From Caulobacterales bacterium (lineage in GTDB: Bacteria; Pseudomonadota; Alphaproteobacteria; Caulobacterales; Caulobacteraceae), in contig CANJID010000009.1 in the NCBI GenBank assembly GCA_947474395.1, positions 1-64,000 of the forward strand: 64,000 nt of DNA. Reading direction: 5' to 3'. The notes below the pieces were generated by a model that was not told where the DNA came from, made no database searches, and saw only the letters and a program-made list of their open reading frames with translations. The position numbers and the translations under genes were made by a program. Below are positions 30,166-38,768 of the stretch, in pieces. How positions within the stretch are numbered: position 1 is the first letter of the stretch; every line of letters begins with the position of its first letter.

Positions 30166-32289
30166 CTAGTTGAACTTGGCGGTCCAGCTGATCTCGAAGG
30201 CGCGGGGCTGGGCGAAGCGCCACTGGGTGTCGCTGTTGGCGGTGTAGATATAGAGCTCGTCCGTCAGGTTGGAGACCCGCAAGTCGAGGGTATGGCGCCT
30301 GGCGAAGTTCCAGCGCACCCCGGCGTCAAGCACGGTGTAGCCCGGCGCCAGGCGGGTGTTGGTGGTGTTGGAGAAGCGGTTGCCGACGTAGCGCAGGCCC
30401 ACGCGCGTCTGCCACTTCTGGTCGATGTCCCAGGTCAGCCACAGGTTCGCGGCCTTCTTGGGCACATTGGTCGGGGTGTTGCCCGCCCGCGAGACCGCCA
30501 CGCCCGCCACCACTTCGCGGAAGTCGTCGAACTGGGCGTCGAGGATGGTGCCGTTGGCCTCGACCCGGAAGCCGTGGCCGAGGGTGAAGGCCACGGAGGC
30601 CTCAAGCCCCTTGGAGGACTGCTGGCCGACCTGCAGCGAGAGCCCCGGGTTGAGCTGGTCGGGGATCAGCAGGTTCTTCTTGGTGATCTGGTAGGCCGCC
30701 AGGGTCCATTCGGCGCGGCCGCCCAGCATGGAGCCCTTGGCCCCGACCTCGGTCTGCCGGCCCTGGGTCGGATCGAACGCCATGTTGGCGGGGGTCAGGC
30801 TGGCGACGCTGGAGAGGGCGTCGGTCGCCGTGGCGTACTGGGCGTAGACGACCAGGCCGTCCCGGATCTCGTACACCCCGCCGATCCGCCAGCTCGACGG
30901 GCTGAAGGACTTCTCGCTGATGACCTTGGCGATCAGGTCGTTGCGGTTGACGTTGTACCAGTCGATCCGCACGCCCCCGACCAGGGAGAACCTGGACGTC
31001 AGTTTCACCCGGTCCTCGAAGAAGAAGCCGCGCTGCTCCAGGTGCGAGACGAAGCGGGCCTGGGTGCCCGGCCCGCTCCCCAGGTACATGCCCGGATTTG
31101 AGTTGTCGAAGTCGACCAGGCTGGTGGCGCTCGGCCGCGGATTGATGAAGCGGAAGCGGTTCTGGTTGATGTTGAAGCCGATGGCCGCGTCGTTGTCGAA
31201 GCCGAACACCTTGCCCTTCATGGCCGCGACGTTGACCCAGCCGTACTGCTGGGTGCGGTGCATCAGGTCCGAATAGCCGCTGCGCAGGATCAGGCCGGTC
31301 GCCGGCTGATAGGCGTAGGTGTTGACGTTGTAGTAGCGGCGGTAGCCGTCCAGGACATAGAGGTCCGAGGTGATGGTCAGCCAGTCCCTGGGCTTCCACT
31401 CCGCCTTCAGCTGGGTCCAGCTGTCCTGGTAGTGCAGGGAGCGGTCGAGCACCCCGTAGTTCTTGCCGAGGGTCCTGGGATCGATCTGGAAATTGACCAG
31501 GGGGACGCCGCCCCACTGCATCGGCTGCTGGTCGCCGAAGTCCACCGACAGGCTCACGTTCAGGTCGGGGGTGACGTCGTAGCGAAGGGCCGCCGAGATG
31601 GCGACGCCGCTGTTGTCCCCGCGATCGACGTAGCCGTCGGAAATGCTGCTTGAGGCGTCGAAGCGGTAGGAGAGCTTGTTGGTGATCGGGCCGGAGCTGT
31701 CGATGGCGCCGCGGACGGTCTTGAAGGAGCCGGCGGTCAGCCGGATGCTGTTCTCGCGGTGGTCGGGGGTGGGCTTGCGGGGCACCACATTGACCAGGCC
31801 GCCGATGGCGCCGGTGCCGTAGAGCACCGAGGCCGGCCCGCTCAGCACCTCGACCCGCTCGACCGTCCAGGGATCGAAGGGGAAGGTGACGGTGCCGTTG
31901 GTGGCGAACATCTCGATGCCGTCGTAGATGCGCTTGACCGAGTCCACGCCGGTGAAGCCCCGCGCCCCAAGGCCCGTGCCGCCGTTGCCGGAGCTGGCGG
32001 TGTTGGTGATGCCGGCGGCCCGGGCGACGGCCTGCGTCAGGTCGGTGTCGCCGCGCTCGCGGATCAGTTCGCCGGGGATGATCTGGATGCTGGCCGGGGT
32101 CTCCAGCGGGGTCAGGCCGAGGCGGCTGCCGGTGCTCGAGGTGGTCGTCAGGCTCAGCGGCGCGGCCACGGTCCCGGTGACGATGACGGTTTCCACCGTG
32201 GCGTTGTCGCGGGCGGTCTGGGCCAGGGCGCAGACGGGCAGGCTCGCAAGAGCCACGGCCAGGGCCATCCGGGAAGTCGACGCAAGCAT
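30166..32289 (-). CDS. TonB-dependent siderophore receptor
   Basis: The 707-residue outer-membrane protein has a signal peptide to about residue 23 (CALA), a TonB-box-like ETVIVTGT and a plug domain (TPLETPASIQIIPGELI, RGFTGVDSVKRIYDGIEM, VERVEVLSGPASVLYGTGAIGGLVNVVPRKP). The 22-strand barrel ends with DLRVSNLTDELYIY and a terminal aromatic/F-x-N end (TAKFN). The plug motif 'LSGPASVLYG' and length are those of ferric-siderophore receptors. It is divergent from a DUF3649/PepSY/DUF3325 operon that probably processes the imported ferrisiderophore. Confidence 0.9.
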   Translation of the reverse strand: MLASTSRMALAVALASLPVCALAQTARDNATVETVIVTGTVAAPLSLTTTSSTGSRLGLTPLETPASIQIIPGELIRERGDTDLTQAVARAAGITNTASSGNGGTGLGARGFTGVDSVKRIYDGIEMFATNGTVTFPFDPWTVERVEVLSGPASVLYGTGAIGGLVNVVPRKPTPDHRENSIRLTAGSFKTVRGAIDSSGPITNKLSYRFDASSSISDGYVDRGDNSGVAISAALRYDVTPDLNVSLSVDFGDQQPMQWGGVPLVNFQIDPRTLGKNYGVLDRSLHYQDSWTQLKAEWKPRDWLTITSDLYVLDGYRRYYNVNTYAYQPATGLILRSGYSDLMHRTQQYGWVNVAAMKGKVFGFDNDAAIGFNINQNRFRFINPRPSATSLVDFDNSNPGMYLGSGPGTQARFVSHLEQRGFFFEDRVKLTSRFSLVGGVRIDWYNVNRNDLIAKVISEKSFSPSSWRIGGVYEIRDGLVVYAQYATATDALSSVASLTPANMAFDPTQGRQTEVGAKGSMLGGRAEWTLAAYQITKKNLLIPDQLNPGLSLQVGQQSSKGLEASVAFTLGHGFRVEANGTILDAQFDDFREVVAGVAVSRAGNTPTNVPKKAANLWLTWDIDQKWQTRVGLRYVGNRFSNTTNTRLAPGYTVLDAGVRWNFARRHTLDLRVSNLTDELYIYTANSDTQWRFAQPRAFEISWTAKFN

Positions 32290-32582
32290 TCAAGTCTCCT
32301 CGTCGGGCGTCCGACTTGCGGCATGACCGCTGTTGGAAGCCGGCGGGGATGTCGCCCCACTCTCTCCTCGCCGGCTCGGTTATGCGGGCGATTTGCGATT
32401 GCGTATCAAGCGCCCTGCTGTCGAAATACGGCTCAGCTCCAGCTCCCCCTCAGTGGGGCAAGACATTTTTCCTGGGCGCGGCGGGGCGAGGGGTCGGTGT
32501 CGGACCTGCGTATGGCTTGGACGGGCGGGGGCCTCTCCGGAAGCGTCCCGCCAGGCATAGGGATGAAAGGCGGACCCGCTTC
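32290..32582. promoter_or_regulatory. Divergent control region for iron-uptake genes
   Basis: These 293 bases lie between the receptor gene (minus) and the DUF3649 gene (plus). An AT-richer patch, GATTTGCGATTGCGTATCA (about 32390-32408), stands out in otherwise GC-rich DNA and would be a candidate Fur-type operator, although it does not match the classical consensus well. No riboswitch-like structure was recognised. Confidence 0.3.
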
Positions 32583-32918
32583 ATGACCAGCGTCGCTGCG
32601 ACCAGCCGGCGCCGCCGTGCGCCCAAGGCCCCGCCGCAGACGCCGGCCCAGCGCCGGGCGGATATCGTTTCCCGCACCCTGGCGGGTCTGTTCGGCGCCT
32701 ATGGATTCGCCGCCGTGTCCGCCGGCTTCATGGCCCTCTACCTGCCGATGCCCAAGCCCGAGGCGACGACGGCGGGGATGATGCTTTCGGTCGTGGTCTG
32801 GGTCTGCGCGGGACTGTGGGTCTTCGCCGCCCGCACCGCGACGCGGGCCTGGATCGGCCTCGCCGCGCCCACGGCTGTCATGGGCTTGCTGATCATCCTC
32901 GCCGGGGGGCGGACATGA
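32583..32918 (+). CDS. DUF3649-like small membrane protein
   Basis: The 111-residue protein has a basic, proline-rich N-terminus (RRRRAPKAPPQTPAQRR) and three hydrophobic helices (about 33-53, 60-82 and 86-106). It is the first of three overlapping genes whose order (DUF3649, PepSY, DUF3325) is found beside siderophore receptors. A role in handling iron from siderophores at the inner membrane is inferred from that neighbourhood. Its stop overlaps the next ATG (ATGA). Confidence 0.7.
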   Translation: MTSVAATSRRRRAPKAPPQTPAQRRADIVSRTLAGLFGAYGFAAVSAGFMALYLPMPKPEATTAGMMLSVVVWVCAGLWVFAARTATRAWIGLAAPTAVMGLLIILAGGRT

Positions 32919-34507
32919 AGGGCGGCTTCCACGAATCCATGACCTTCCTGCACACCTGGACGGGTCTTCTGATGGGCTGGCTGCTGTTCGCCATGTTCCT
33001 GACGGGGACGGCGGCGGTCTTCCAGAACGAGACCACCATCTGGATGACGCCGGAGATGGGCCGCTCCGCGCCGCCCGCCCAGGCCATCGCGCTCGCCGAG
33101 GCGCGGCTGAAGACCGTGGCCCCGACCGCGGCCTCCTGGAGCATCGACCCGCCCGACGAGCGGACCATCGTCACCACCATCGGCTGGAAGGCGGACAAGG
33201 CCCACGGCGGCAAGAGCGGGACCGAGACCCTGGAATCGGCCACCGGCAAGCCGGTGTCCCTGCGCGCGACCCGCGGCGGAGAGTTCTTCTACCACTTCCA
33301 CTACCGCTTCGAGACGCCGAGCCGGACCCTGTGGTGGCTGTCGGGCTTCGCCGCCGTGGTGATGCTGGCGGGCCTGACCACCGGGGTGCTGATCCACCGG
33401 CGCATCTTCCGCAACTTCTTCACCTTCCGGCCGCGCAAGGCCTCGCAGCGGTCCTGGCTCGACGCCCACAACTTCCTGGCGGTCCTGGCCTTGCCGTTCC
33501 ACTTCCTGATCACCTATTCGGGCCTCCTCGTGATCCTGGGCACCGTCATGCCCTTCGCGGCCATCGCCACCTACAGCGGCGGCAAGTCCCTGCCCGAAGC
33601 CTTTGTCAACTTCGACCCGGTCCGCTCGGCCTATTCGGCCGGGGTCAATCCGGCGGTGGCCAAGCCCAAGCCGGTCGGGATCGCCACGCCCCTGACGCCC
33701 CTTGTCCCCGTGATCGAGCAGGCGCACGCCCGCTGGGGCGGCGGCCGGGTCGGGCGCATCGACGTGGTCAATCCCGGCGACGCCCACGCCCAGATCGAGG
33801 TCGTCCGTCACGGCGGCGACCAGCTCTCGCACCGCCCCGACAGGCTGATCTTCGACGGGGCCACCGGCGCCTACCAGCGCACCATCGTCGACCGGGGGCC
33901 GGTGGAGGTCACGCGGGCGGTGATCTACGGCATGCACATGGCCCACTTCGCCGGCTGGGCCCTGCGCTGGGCCTATTTCATCCTCGGCATGGCCGGGGTG
34001 GGCCTGATCGGCACGGGCCTGATCTACTGGACCCAGAAGCGGGCCCCCAAGCGCGATACGGGCGCGCCCCTGCCGCTCGGCCACCGGCTGGTGCATCGGC
34101 TGAACGTCGGGGTCATCGCCGGCCTGCCCGTGGCCATGGTCGCCATCTTCTGGGCCAACCGCCTCCTGCCCGCCGACATGCCGGGGCGCTCGGAGATGGA
34201 GATCAACTGGTTCTACTGGACCTGGTTCGCCATGGCGGGCCTTTCCGCCGTCCGCCCCGTGCGGCGGGCCTGGGTGGAGATCCTGAGCCTGGCCGCCGTG
34301 GCCTACGCGGGCGTGCCGATCCTCGACGCCGTCACCACCCACAAGGGGATCGCCGACCTGCTCCGCCCCGGCGAGGGGATCGTGGCAGGCTTCGACCTGA
34401 CCATGCTCGCGACCGGCCTGCTTTTCGCCTACGCCGTCGCCAAGGTCATGCCGATGAAGACGGTCGAGGACCCGCCTGTCGCCGCCCTCGGCGAGGGCGC
34501 CGCCTGA
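32915..34507 (+). CDS. PepSY-associated transmembrane protein (PiuB/FpvG-like, putative ferrisiderophore reductase)
   Basis: The 530-residue inner-membrane protein starts with a helix HTWTGLLMGWLLFAMFLTGT. A periplasmic PepSY-like region follows, then WWLSGFAAVVMLAGLTTGVLIHRRIF, and DAHNFLAVLALPFHFLITYSGL with conserved histidines that could bind haem. A second periplasmic part precedes IYGMHMAHFAGWALRWAYFILGMAGVGLIGTGLIYW and more helices toward the C-terminus. PiuB/FpvG relatives reduce or unload iron from siderophores. The gene is coupled to its neighbours on both sides by overlapping codons, supporting one functional unit with the divergent receptor. Confidence 0.82.
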   Translation: MKGGFHESMTFLHTWTGLLMGWLLFAMFLTGTAAVFQNETTIWMTPEMGRSAPPAQAIALAEARLKTVAPTAASWSIDPPDERTIVTTIGWKADKAHGGKSGTETLESATGKPVSLRATRGGEFFYHFHYRFETPSRTLWWLSGFAAVVMLAGLTTGVLIHRRIFRNFFTFRPRKASQRSWLDAHNFLAVLALPFHFLITYSGLLVILGTVMPFAAIATYSGGKSLPEAFVNFDPVRSAYSAGVNPAVAKPKPVGIATPLTPLVPVIEQAHARWGGGRVGRIDVVNPGDAHAQIEVVRHGGDQLSHRPDRLIFDGATGAYQRTIVDRGPVEVTRAVIYGMHMAHFAGWALRWAYFILGMAGVGLIGTGLIYWTQKRAPKRDTGAPLPLGHRLVHRLNVGVIAGLPVAMVAIFWANRLLPADMPGRSEMEINWFYWTWFAMAGLSAVRPVRRAWVEILSLAAVAYAGVPILDAVTTHKGIADLLRPGEGIVAGFDLTMLATGLLFAYAVAKVMPMKTVEDPPVAALGEGAA

Positions 34508-34833
34508 TGGAAGCCGCCGTCTTCTGTCTCGCCTACCTCGGTTTCGTCCTGATTTCCCTGGCCGCCGAGGGACCGCACCGCCACGTGATCGAGCCGAGGC
34601 CCGGTCCGACCGCGCGCCGCGTCCTGGGCGCCGCCGGCTGGGCCGCCCTGGCCGGCAGCTTCGCCGCCGCCGTCGCGGGGCTTGGCTGGGGGCTGGGCTC
34701 GCTCGAGTGGGTCTGCGCCCTGGGCGTCTGCGCCATGGTCCTGGTGCTGCTGCTGTCGGACCGGCCGAGGACCGCCCTCTACCTCGCCGTCGCGGCGGCC
34801 GTCGCCACCCCGCCCCTGCTCCTGGCCGGCTGA
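34507..34833 (+). CDS. DUF3325-like small membrane protein
   Basis: The 108-residue protein has about three hydrophobic helices (2-20, 39-62 and 65-105, the last two separated by a SDRPR loop). A short basic loop with HRHVIEPRPGP lies between the first two. Its ATG overlaps the PepSY gene stop by one base. It is the last gene of the iron operon and is followed by a hairpin. The molecular role is unknown. Confidence 0.7.
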   Translation: MEAAVFCLAYLGFVLISLAAEGPHRHVIEPRPGPTARRVLGAAGWAALAGSFAAAVAGLGWGLGSLEWVCALGVCAMVLVLLLSDRPRTALYLAVAAAVATPPLLLAG

Positions 34834-34837
34834 TCCG

Positions 34838-34861
34838 CTTGCCCGCACCGTTGCGGGCGAG
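34838..34861 (+). terminator. Hairpin after the iron operon
   Basis: CTTGCCCGCA-CCGT-TGCGGGCGAG gives a ten-pair stem (one G-T wobble) starting five bases after the DUF3325 stop. There is no T-run. A second perfect hairpin (GCCGGTC/GACCGGC, 34926-34945) lies in the same 179-base gap, which otherwise shows nothing I can name. Confidence 0.5.
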
Positions 34862-35012
34862 CAGATTGGCCCTGTCGGCGATCCCGCCGCCAAACCCAGA
34901 GACGCCTCTGCCTGTCATGGCCTGAGCCGGTCCGTCGCGACCGGCCGATCCCGAAACCCAGCCCGCCGCTCCTCGCGAGCGGCCGTTTCGTCACGACATC
35001 CGAGGTCTTCCA

Positions 35013-35531
35013 ATGCCTTCCAACGGACCGGGCGCGTCGCGCCCGATTTCCATCACCCTTGTTCCGATCCTGCGTTCCCACCGGGACGCGCTTCCCGAGG
35101 CCGTCCGCCGGGGCGTCGCCCTCGGCGTGCCCGACACGCCGGAGGCCCGCGCCCTCTGCGACGAGGCGATCCGGCTCATGACCGCCCCGGACCGCGCCGA
35201 GGTGATCGGCGGCTGGTGGGCGATCCACGCCGGGGTGGGGGGCGATCACGCTGTCGGCTCCTGCGGGCTGAAGGCCGAGCCCGACGCCGACGGGGTGGTG
35301 GAGATCGCCTACTACACCTTCCCCGCCTTCGAGGGCCGGGGAGTCGCCCGCGCCATGGCGGCGGCGATGGTCGAGATCCTGCGGGGCCGCGCCCGCGTGG
35401 TCATCGCCCACACCCTGAGGACTGAGAACGCCTCCTGCGCCGTGCTGAGGGCCAGCGGCTTCGCCTTCGCCGGCGAGGTGATCGATCCGGAGGACGGACC
35501 GGTCTGGCGCTGGGAGCGGCGCCTGGGCTAA
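35013..35531 (+). CDS. GNAT-family acetyltransferase
   Basis: The 172-residue protein has the GNAT fold: the central strand pair AVGSCGLKAEPDADGVVEIAYYTFPAFEGRGVARAMAAAM contains the acetyl-CoA loop (EGRGVA, matching Q/R-x-x-G-x-G/A). It is followed by VVIAHTLRTENASCAVLRASGF, typical of RimJ/RimL-like members that acetylate amines. The substrate is unknown. Its TAA stop overlaps the TAG of the cytochrome gene on the other strand. Confidence 0.82.
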   Translation: MPSNGPGASRPISITLVPILRSHRDALPEAVRRGVALGVPDTPEARALCDEAIRLMTAPDRAEVIGGWWAIHAGVGGDHAVGSCGLKAEPDADGVVEIAYYTFPAFEGRGVARAMAAAMVEILRGRARVVIAHTLRTENASCAVLRASGFAFAGEVIDPEDGPVWRWERRLG

Positions 35532-35866
35532 CGGGGCGGCGGCGGGTTGTTGCGGGTCAGGTAGGCGATGATGGCGTCGAGGTCGGCGTCGGGGACCTCG
35601 ACCTTGCTCATCCAGGGCATGGAGCCGGTCCCCTTGCGCACCACGGCGCGGACGTAGGACGGGACGAGATCGGTGCGCTGGTAAAGCAGGGACCGTTCGG
35701 CCCCGACCCGGCGGCCCAGCACATTGGTGCCCGTGCCCCCCGGGAAGTGGCAGACGAAACAGGTGTGGCGGAACAGGGCTTCGCCGCGCTCGACCTGTGT
35801 CTGCGCAGCCTGCGCCGTGGGGGCGAAGGCCAACGTGGCCATGAGGCAGAGCGCGAGGCGGCTCAT
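35528..35866 (-). CDS. Cytochrome c subunit of a flavocytochrome (PchC/EhyA-like)
   Basis: The 112-residue exported monohaem cytochrome has a signal peptide to about residue 20 (AQAA), haem motif CFVCH (about 36-40) and the axial methionine candidate in GTGSMPWMSKVEVPD. The C-terminal helix is DLDAIIAYLTRN. Its ATG overlaps the stop of the FAD oxidoreductase gene (ATGA), the usual arrangement for a flavoprotein-cytochrome pair such as p-cresol methylhydroxylase or eugenol hydroxylase. It would pass electrons from the flavin to the respiratory chain. Confidence 0.85.
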   Translation of the reverse strand: MSRLALCLMATLAFAPTAQAAQTQVERGEALFRHTCFVCHFPGGTGTNVLGRRVGAERSLLYQRTDLVPSYVRAVVRKGTGSMPWMSKVEVPDADLDAIIAYLTRNNPPPPR

Positions 35867-37419
35867 CGCGCCCGCTCCGATCCGCGGGGCCAGATGCCCT
35901 GTTTGCCGGGGGCGATGATGCCGTTGGGGTCCAGGGTCGCCTTGAGCGCCTGGTTCATCCGCATCAGGGCGTGGTTGTTGAAGTCGAAGGTCGCGGCCAC
36001 CTCGTCCATGAAGTCGATGTGGGTGCGGTATTCGCCATAGCCGTGCTGGCGGGCGTCCTTGATCAGGGCGGCGAACATGGCCTTCAGCCGGACCACCCCC
36101 TCCTCGTCGTCGCGGTCGAAATAGATCGAGCCGACCACGGTGATCGAGCGCTCCCACATGAACATCGAGCCGTAGTAGTCGAAGCCGAACTCGGTCATCC
36201 GCGCCCGGGTGCGCTCCATCTGCTCGCGGGCGAGCTTGCCGTTCAGGGGCAGGTTCGGCGAGAAGGCGACGTGGGAGCCGCGCCCGCCCGCCCAGTTCAG
36301 GGTCTGCATGGAGGTGGTGCCGGGCTCGCCCCGGCCGGAGCCGGCGTAGGGCTCGCCCTGGCGCCAGCGGGTGATCTGGAATTTCTGGTCGGTGTGGGCG
36401 GAGAACCGCTCCTGGATCAGTTTGGCGTGGGCCTCGTTGACCTCGGGCAGGCCGTAGAGGCGAAGGTTCACGTTCCACCAGCCGACGTTGTACTTCTTCA
36501 TGATCGCGGCGATCACGCTGTCGGGCATGGCGCCCTTGCCCGTCCACCATTCGCTGCGCTGGCCGTTGAGGGTCGCCGCCCGCATCCAGCCGCGCACCGA
36601 ATTGACCTGGCGGAGCACGCCGGAGGTGCGCAGGGGGCCGATGGTGTCGACCACCCACTCGATGTCCTCAGGTTTGGGGACCTCCATGTTCAGGGTCAGG
36701 GTGCCTTCCGGCTCCGGCATCAGCCACATGCCCGCGCGGGTCACGACCCCGAAATTGGACTGGGTGAAGAGCTGGTCCCAGTTGGGCCCGAAGGCGTGCT
36801 TGTAGAGATGGAAGCTCGGGGCGCCGTCCATGGCCCCCATGCCGGTGCGGACCCGGTCGCCGTTGGCCAGCACGACCTCGAGGCCGCAGAGGTTGAAGGC
36901 GTGGTCGCCGTAGGGGGTGTTGGCGTTGCCGTGCTCCAGGGCGTTGCCGAGAACCGAGCCCCAGCTGTTGCCCGGGGGCGAGAGCCACAGCTTCATCTTC
37001 TCGCGCTGGATGGCGTCCCACAGGTCGTAGAAGCCGACCCCCGGCTCGACCACGCAGTAGGCCAGCTTCTCGTCCAGCTCGAGGATGCGGTTCATCCGCG
37101 TCAGGTCGAGCATCACGGTGCCCGCCTTCACCGGCGAGGCGCTGCCGTAGCCGAAATTCTTGCCGCGCGAGATCGGCCAGACCGGAATCTTCAGCTCGTT
37201 GGCGATGCGCAGGACCGCCTGCACCTCCTCCACGCTGGCCGGCGCCACCGCCGCGCCGGGCAGGTGGTTACGGCCATCGCCCACGGCGTAGGGGTCGAGG
37301 TAGCCCTCGCGGTCGGCCTCGGAGACGAGAACCCAGTCCTTGCCGACCGCCGCGATGAAGCGGGGCAGGGCGGCGTCGAGAGCGCGGCGGGGTGTGGAAC
37401 GGCGGGTCTGAACAGCCAT
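35863..37419 (-). CDS. VAO/4-cresol dehydrogenase-type FAD oxidoreductase (flavocytochrome large subunit)
   Basis: The 518-residue flavoprotein has the FAD-binding type 4 (PCMH) domain: PGAAVAPASVEEVQAVLRIANELKIPVWPISRGKNFGYGSASP, then VEPGVGFYDLWDAI and PYGDHAFNLCGLEVVLANGDRVRTGMGAM. A substrate-binding cap domain and the C-terminal LDPNGIIAPGKQGIWP follow. This is the vanillyl-alcohol-oxidase/4-cresol dehydrogenase/eugenol hydroxylase family, which oxidises para-alkylphenols. Coupling to a small cytochrome c gene favours the dehydrogenase (PchF/EhyB) type over the oxygen-dependent oxidase. The exact phenol is not deducible. Confidence 0.87.
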   Translation of the reverse strand: MAVQTRRSTPRRALDAALPRFIAAVGKDWVLVSEADREGYLDPYAVGDGRNHLPGAAVAPASVEEVQAVLRIANELKIPVWPISRGKNFGYGSASPVKAGTVMLDLTRMNRILELDEKLAYCVVEPGVGFYDLWDAIQREKMKLWLSPPGNSWGSVLGNALEHGNANTPYGDHAFNLCGLEVVLANGDRVRTGMGAMDGAPSFHLYKHAFGPNWDQLFTQSNFGVVTRAGMWLMPEPEGTLTLNMEVPKPEDIEWVVDTIGPLRTSGVLRQVNSVRGWMRAATLNGQRSEWWTGKGAMPDSVIAAIMKKYNVGWWNVNLRLYGLPEVNEAHAKLIQERFSAHTDQKFQITRWRQGEPYAGSGRGEPGTTSMQTLNWAGGRGSHVAFSPNLPLNGKLAREQMERTRARMTEFGFDYYGSMFMWERSITVVGSIYFDRDDEEGVVRLKAMFAALIKDARQHGYGEYRTHIDFMDEVAATFDFNNHALMRMNQALKATLDPNGIIAPGKQGIWPRGSERAR

Positions 37420-37476
37420 GACCGACTATGGGTCGATCATCGGCGGGCGATCAACTGCCGTCGCCCGCCGTTTCGG

Positions 37477-37890
37477 CTAGGTGTGGACGGGGGGATGGGC
37501 CCCGAGCGGATGCAGCCCGATCAGGGTGACCGGATGATGCAGGGCTTCCATCGGCCCGATGTGGCCGTTGCCGTTCACGTCGGCATGGGCCACCACCGCC
37601 TTGACCTCGGCGCCGCTGAGCGAGCCGTTGTGGTCGGCGTCCAGGCGGTCGAACAGCTTGTTCAGGTTGTCCAGGGCCGCGGCAGGGGCCTTGGGGGGCG
37701 CCAGGGTGGCGAACTCCGCGCGGGTGACCGTCCCGTTGCCGTTGTCGTCGAACAGCTTGAGCAGGCGCGCCGCGACGGCGTCGACGGTGGGGCCCGCCGG
37801 GGCGGTCGCCGGAGCGGCGGCGGGCGCGTGGACGGGCGGCGTCGGGGCCGAACCGGCCAAGGCGGGCCGGACAAGAAGCGGAGCAGGCAT
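37477..37890 (-). CDS. EF-hand calcium-binding protein
   Basis: The 137-residue protein has a Pro/Ala-rich N-terminus (residues 1-35) and three canonical 12-residue EF loops: DDNGNGTVTRAE (about 48-59), DADHNGSLSGAE (about 83-94) and DVNGNGHIGPME (about 103-114). Each has acidic or Asn ligands at positions 1, 3 and 5 and Glu at 12. The tail contains several histidines. There is no convincing signal peptide. A calcium buffering or sensing role is likely; partners are unknown. Confidence 0.75.
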   Translation of the reverse strand: MPAPLLVRPALAGSAPTPPVHAPAAAPATAPAGPTVDAVAARLLKLFDDNGNGTVTRAEFATLAPPKAPAAALDNLNKLFDRLDADHNGSLSGAEVKAVVAHADVNGNGHIGPMEALHHPVTLIGLHPLGAHPPVHT

Positions 37891-38028
37891 AGGCGGAACC
37901 CTCCCGTATTTTGGACGATCCTAGGGTTTTTTGACGCGAAGGGCAACAGCGCAGCCGCGCGCCTCCTGCGGCCAAGCTACGCACGCCTGTGGTGGCGCCG
38001 GCGGGCGGGGTGCATCCAAGGCTTGCAG

Positions 38029-38244
38029 CTAGACTTCCCGGGGCTTGGTCCCGCGGGCGACCGGCTCGTCTCCGAGCACGGCGAGGCCGGCGGCGGTGAT
38101 CGTCCAGCCCTCGCGGCTGCGCGAAGCGAATCCCAGCTCCGTCAGGACCCGGGCGTCGGCGATGTTGATGAAGGCGACGTCTTCGCCGCCGTGCTTGCGC
38201 TTGAGGTTGCGCAGGGCGCCGAGCTGACTTTCGGAAAGCGTCAC
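38029..38244 (-). CDS. Small hypothetical protein with winged-helix-like look
   Basis: The 71-residue protein reads MTLSESQLGALRNLKRKHGG followed by DVAFINIADARVLTELGFASRS and a beta-hairpin-like WTITAAGLAVLGDE. Helix-helix-wing spacing resembles a compact winged helix, but no specific family is recognised. A composition unlike the shadow frames and an ATG start support coding. Confidence 0.55.
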   Translation of the reverse strand: MTLSESQLGALRNLKRKHGGEDVAFINIADARVLTELGFASRSREGWTITAAGLAVLGDEPVARGTKPREV

Positions 38245-38344
38245 GGGTCGAATCTAGCACGTCCGCCGCGCCGCCCTTCGATTATTCGCCCGCCTCGGGC
38301 GAATACGCCCCGTCCCGCCGGGGCGGCCGTGCTAGCGTCCGGGC

Positions 38345-38689
38345 ATGAAGAGTCTTTCGCGTCTGTTCGGATCCCTCACGGCTCGCCCCGCCGAACGCCA
38401 GGCCCAGGCCTGGGCCCAGCTCGGCCGCCGCACCGCCTGGCAGGACGCCGACAAGATCGAGGCCCTGAAGGTCGGCGAGCACGTGGTGCAGGATTCCGCC
38501 GACGTGGGCTTCGGCTCGCGCGGCTATTCCCTGCAGGCCCTGGAGCGCGACGGACTGATGCGCCGCGAGCGGGTGTTCCGCGCCACGCCCCTGGACGCGG
38601 TGAGCTGGCGCTATTCGCGCACCCGCGCCGGCGATGACCGGCTGGAACGGCTGGCGGCGGCCGAACCCGAGGCGCAAGCTCAGGCCTGA
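38345..38689 (+). CDS. Hypothetical protein of 114 residues
   Basis: This soluble, charged protein starts MKSLSRLFGSLTARPAERQ. It has a middle region VGEHVVQDSADVGFGSRGYSLQALERDGLMRRERVF and a C-terminus of acidic/Ala residues. The family is not recognised. A short hairpin with a T-rich flank follows at 38695, consistent with a complete small transcription unit. Confidence 0.55.
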   Translation: MKSLSRLFGSLTARPAERQAQAWAQLGRRTAWQDADKIEALKVGEHVVQDSADVGFGSRGYSLQALERDGLMRRERVFRATPLDAVSWRYSRTRAGDDRLERLAAAEPEAQAQA

Positions 38690-38694
38690 CGCAA

Positions 38695-38708
38695 CCCGCA
38701 GTCGCGGG
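38695..38708 (+). terminator. Short hairpin with T-rich flank
   Basis: CCCGC-AGTC-GCGGG followed by CTTTCGGATTT, six bases after the stop at 38689. It is a small candidate rho-independent terminator. Confidence 0.45.
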
Positions 38709-38768
38709 CTTTCGGATTTACGCTGAGCCCGATTCGGGCCGATGGTCGCCGTCTCGGGAGACAGCGAC

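Noticed and set aside
30602-32293. 563-codon minus-strand frame overlapping the siderophore receptor
   Set aside because: It is a different frame of the same strand; the receptor frame shows plug and barrel motifs while this one is Arg/Pro/Gly-rich.
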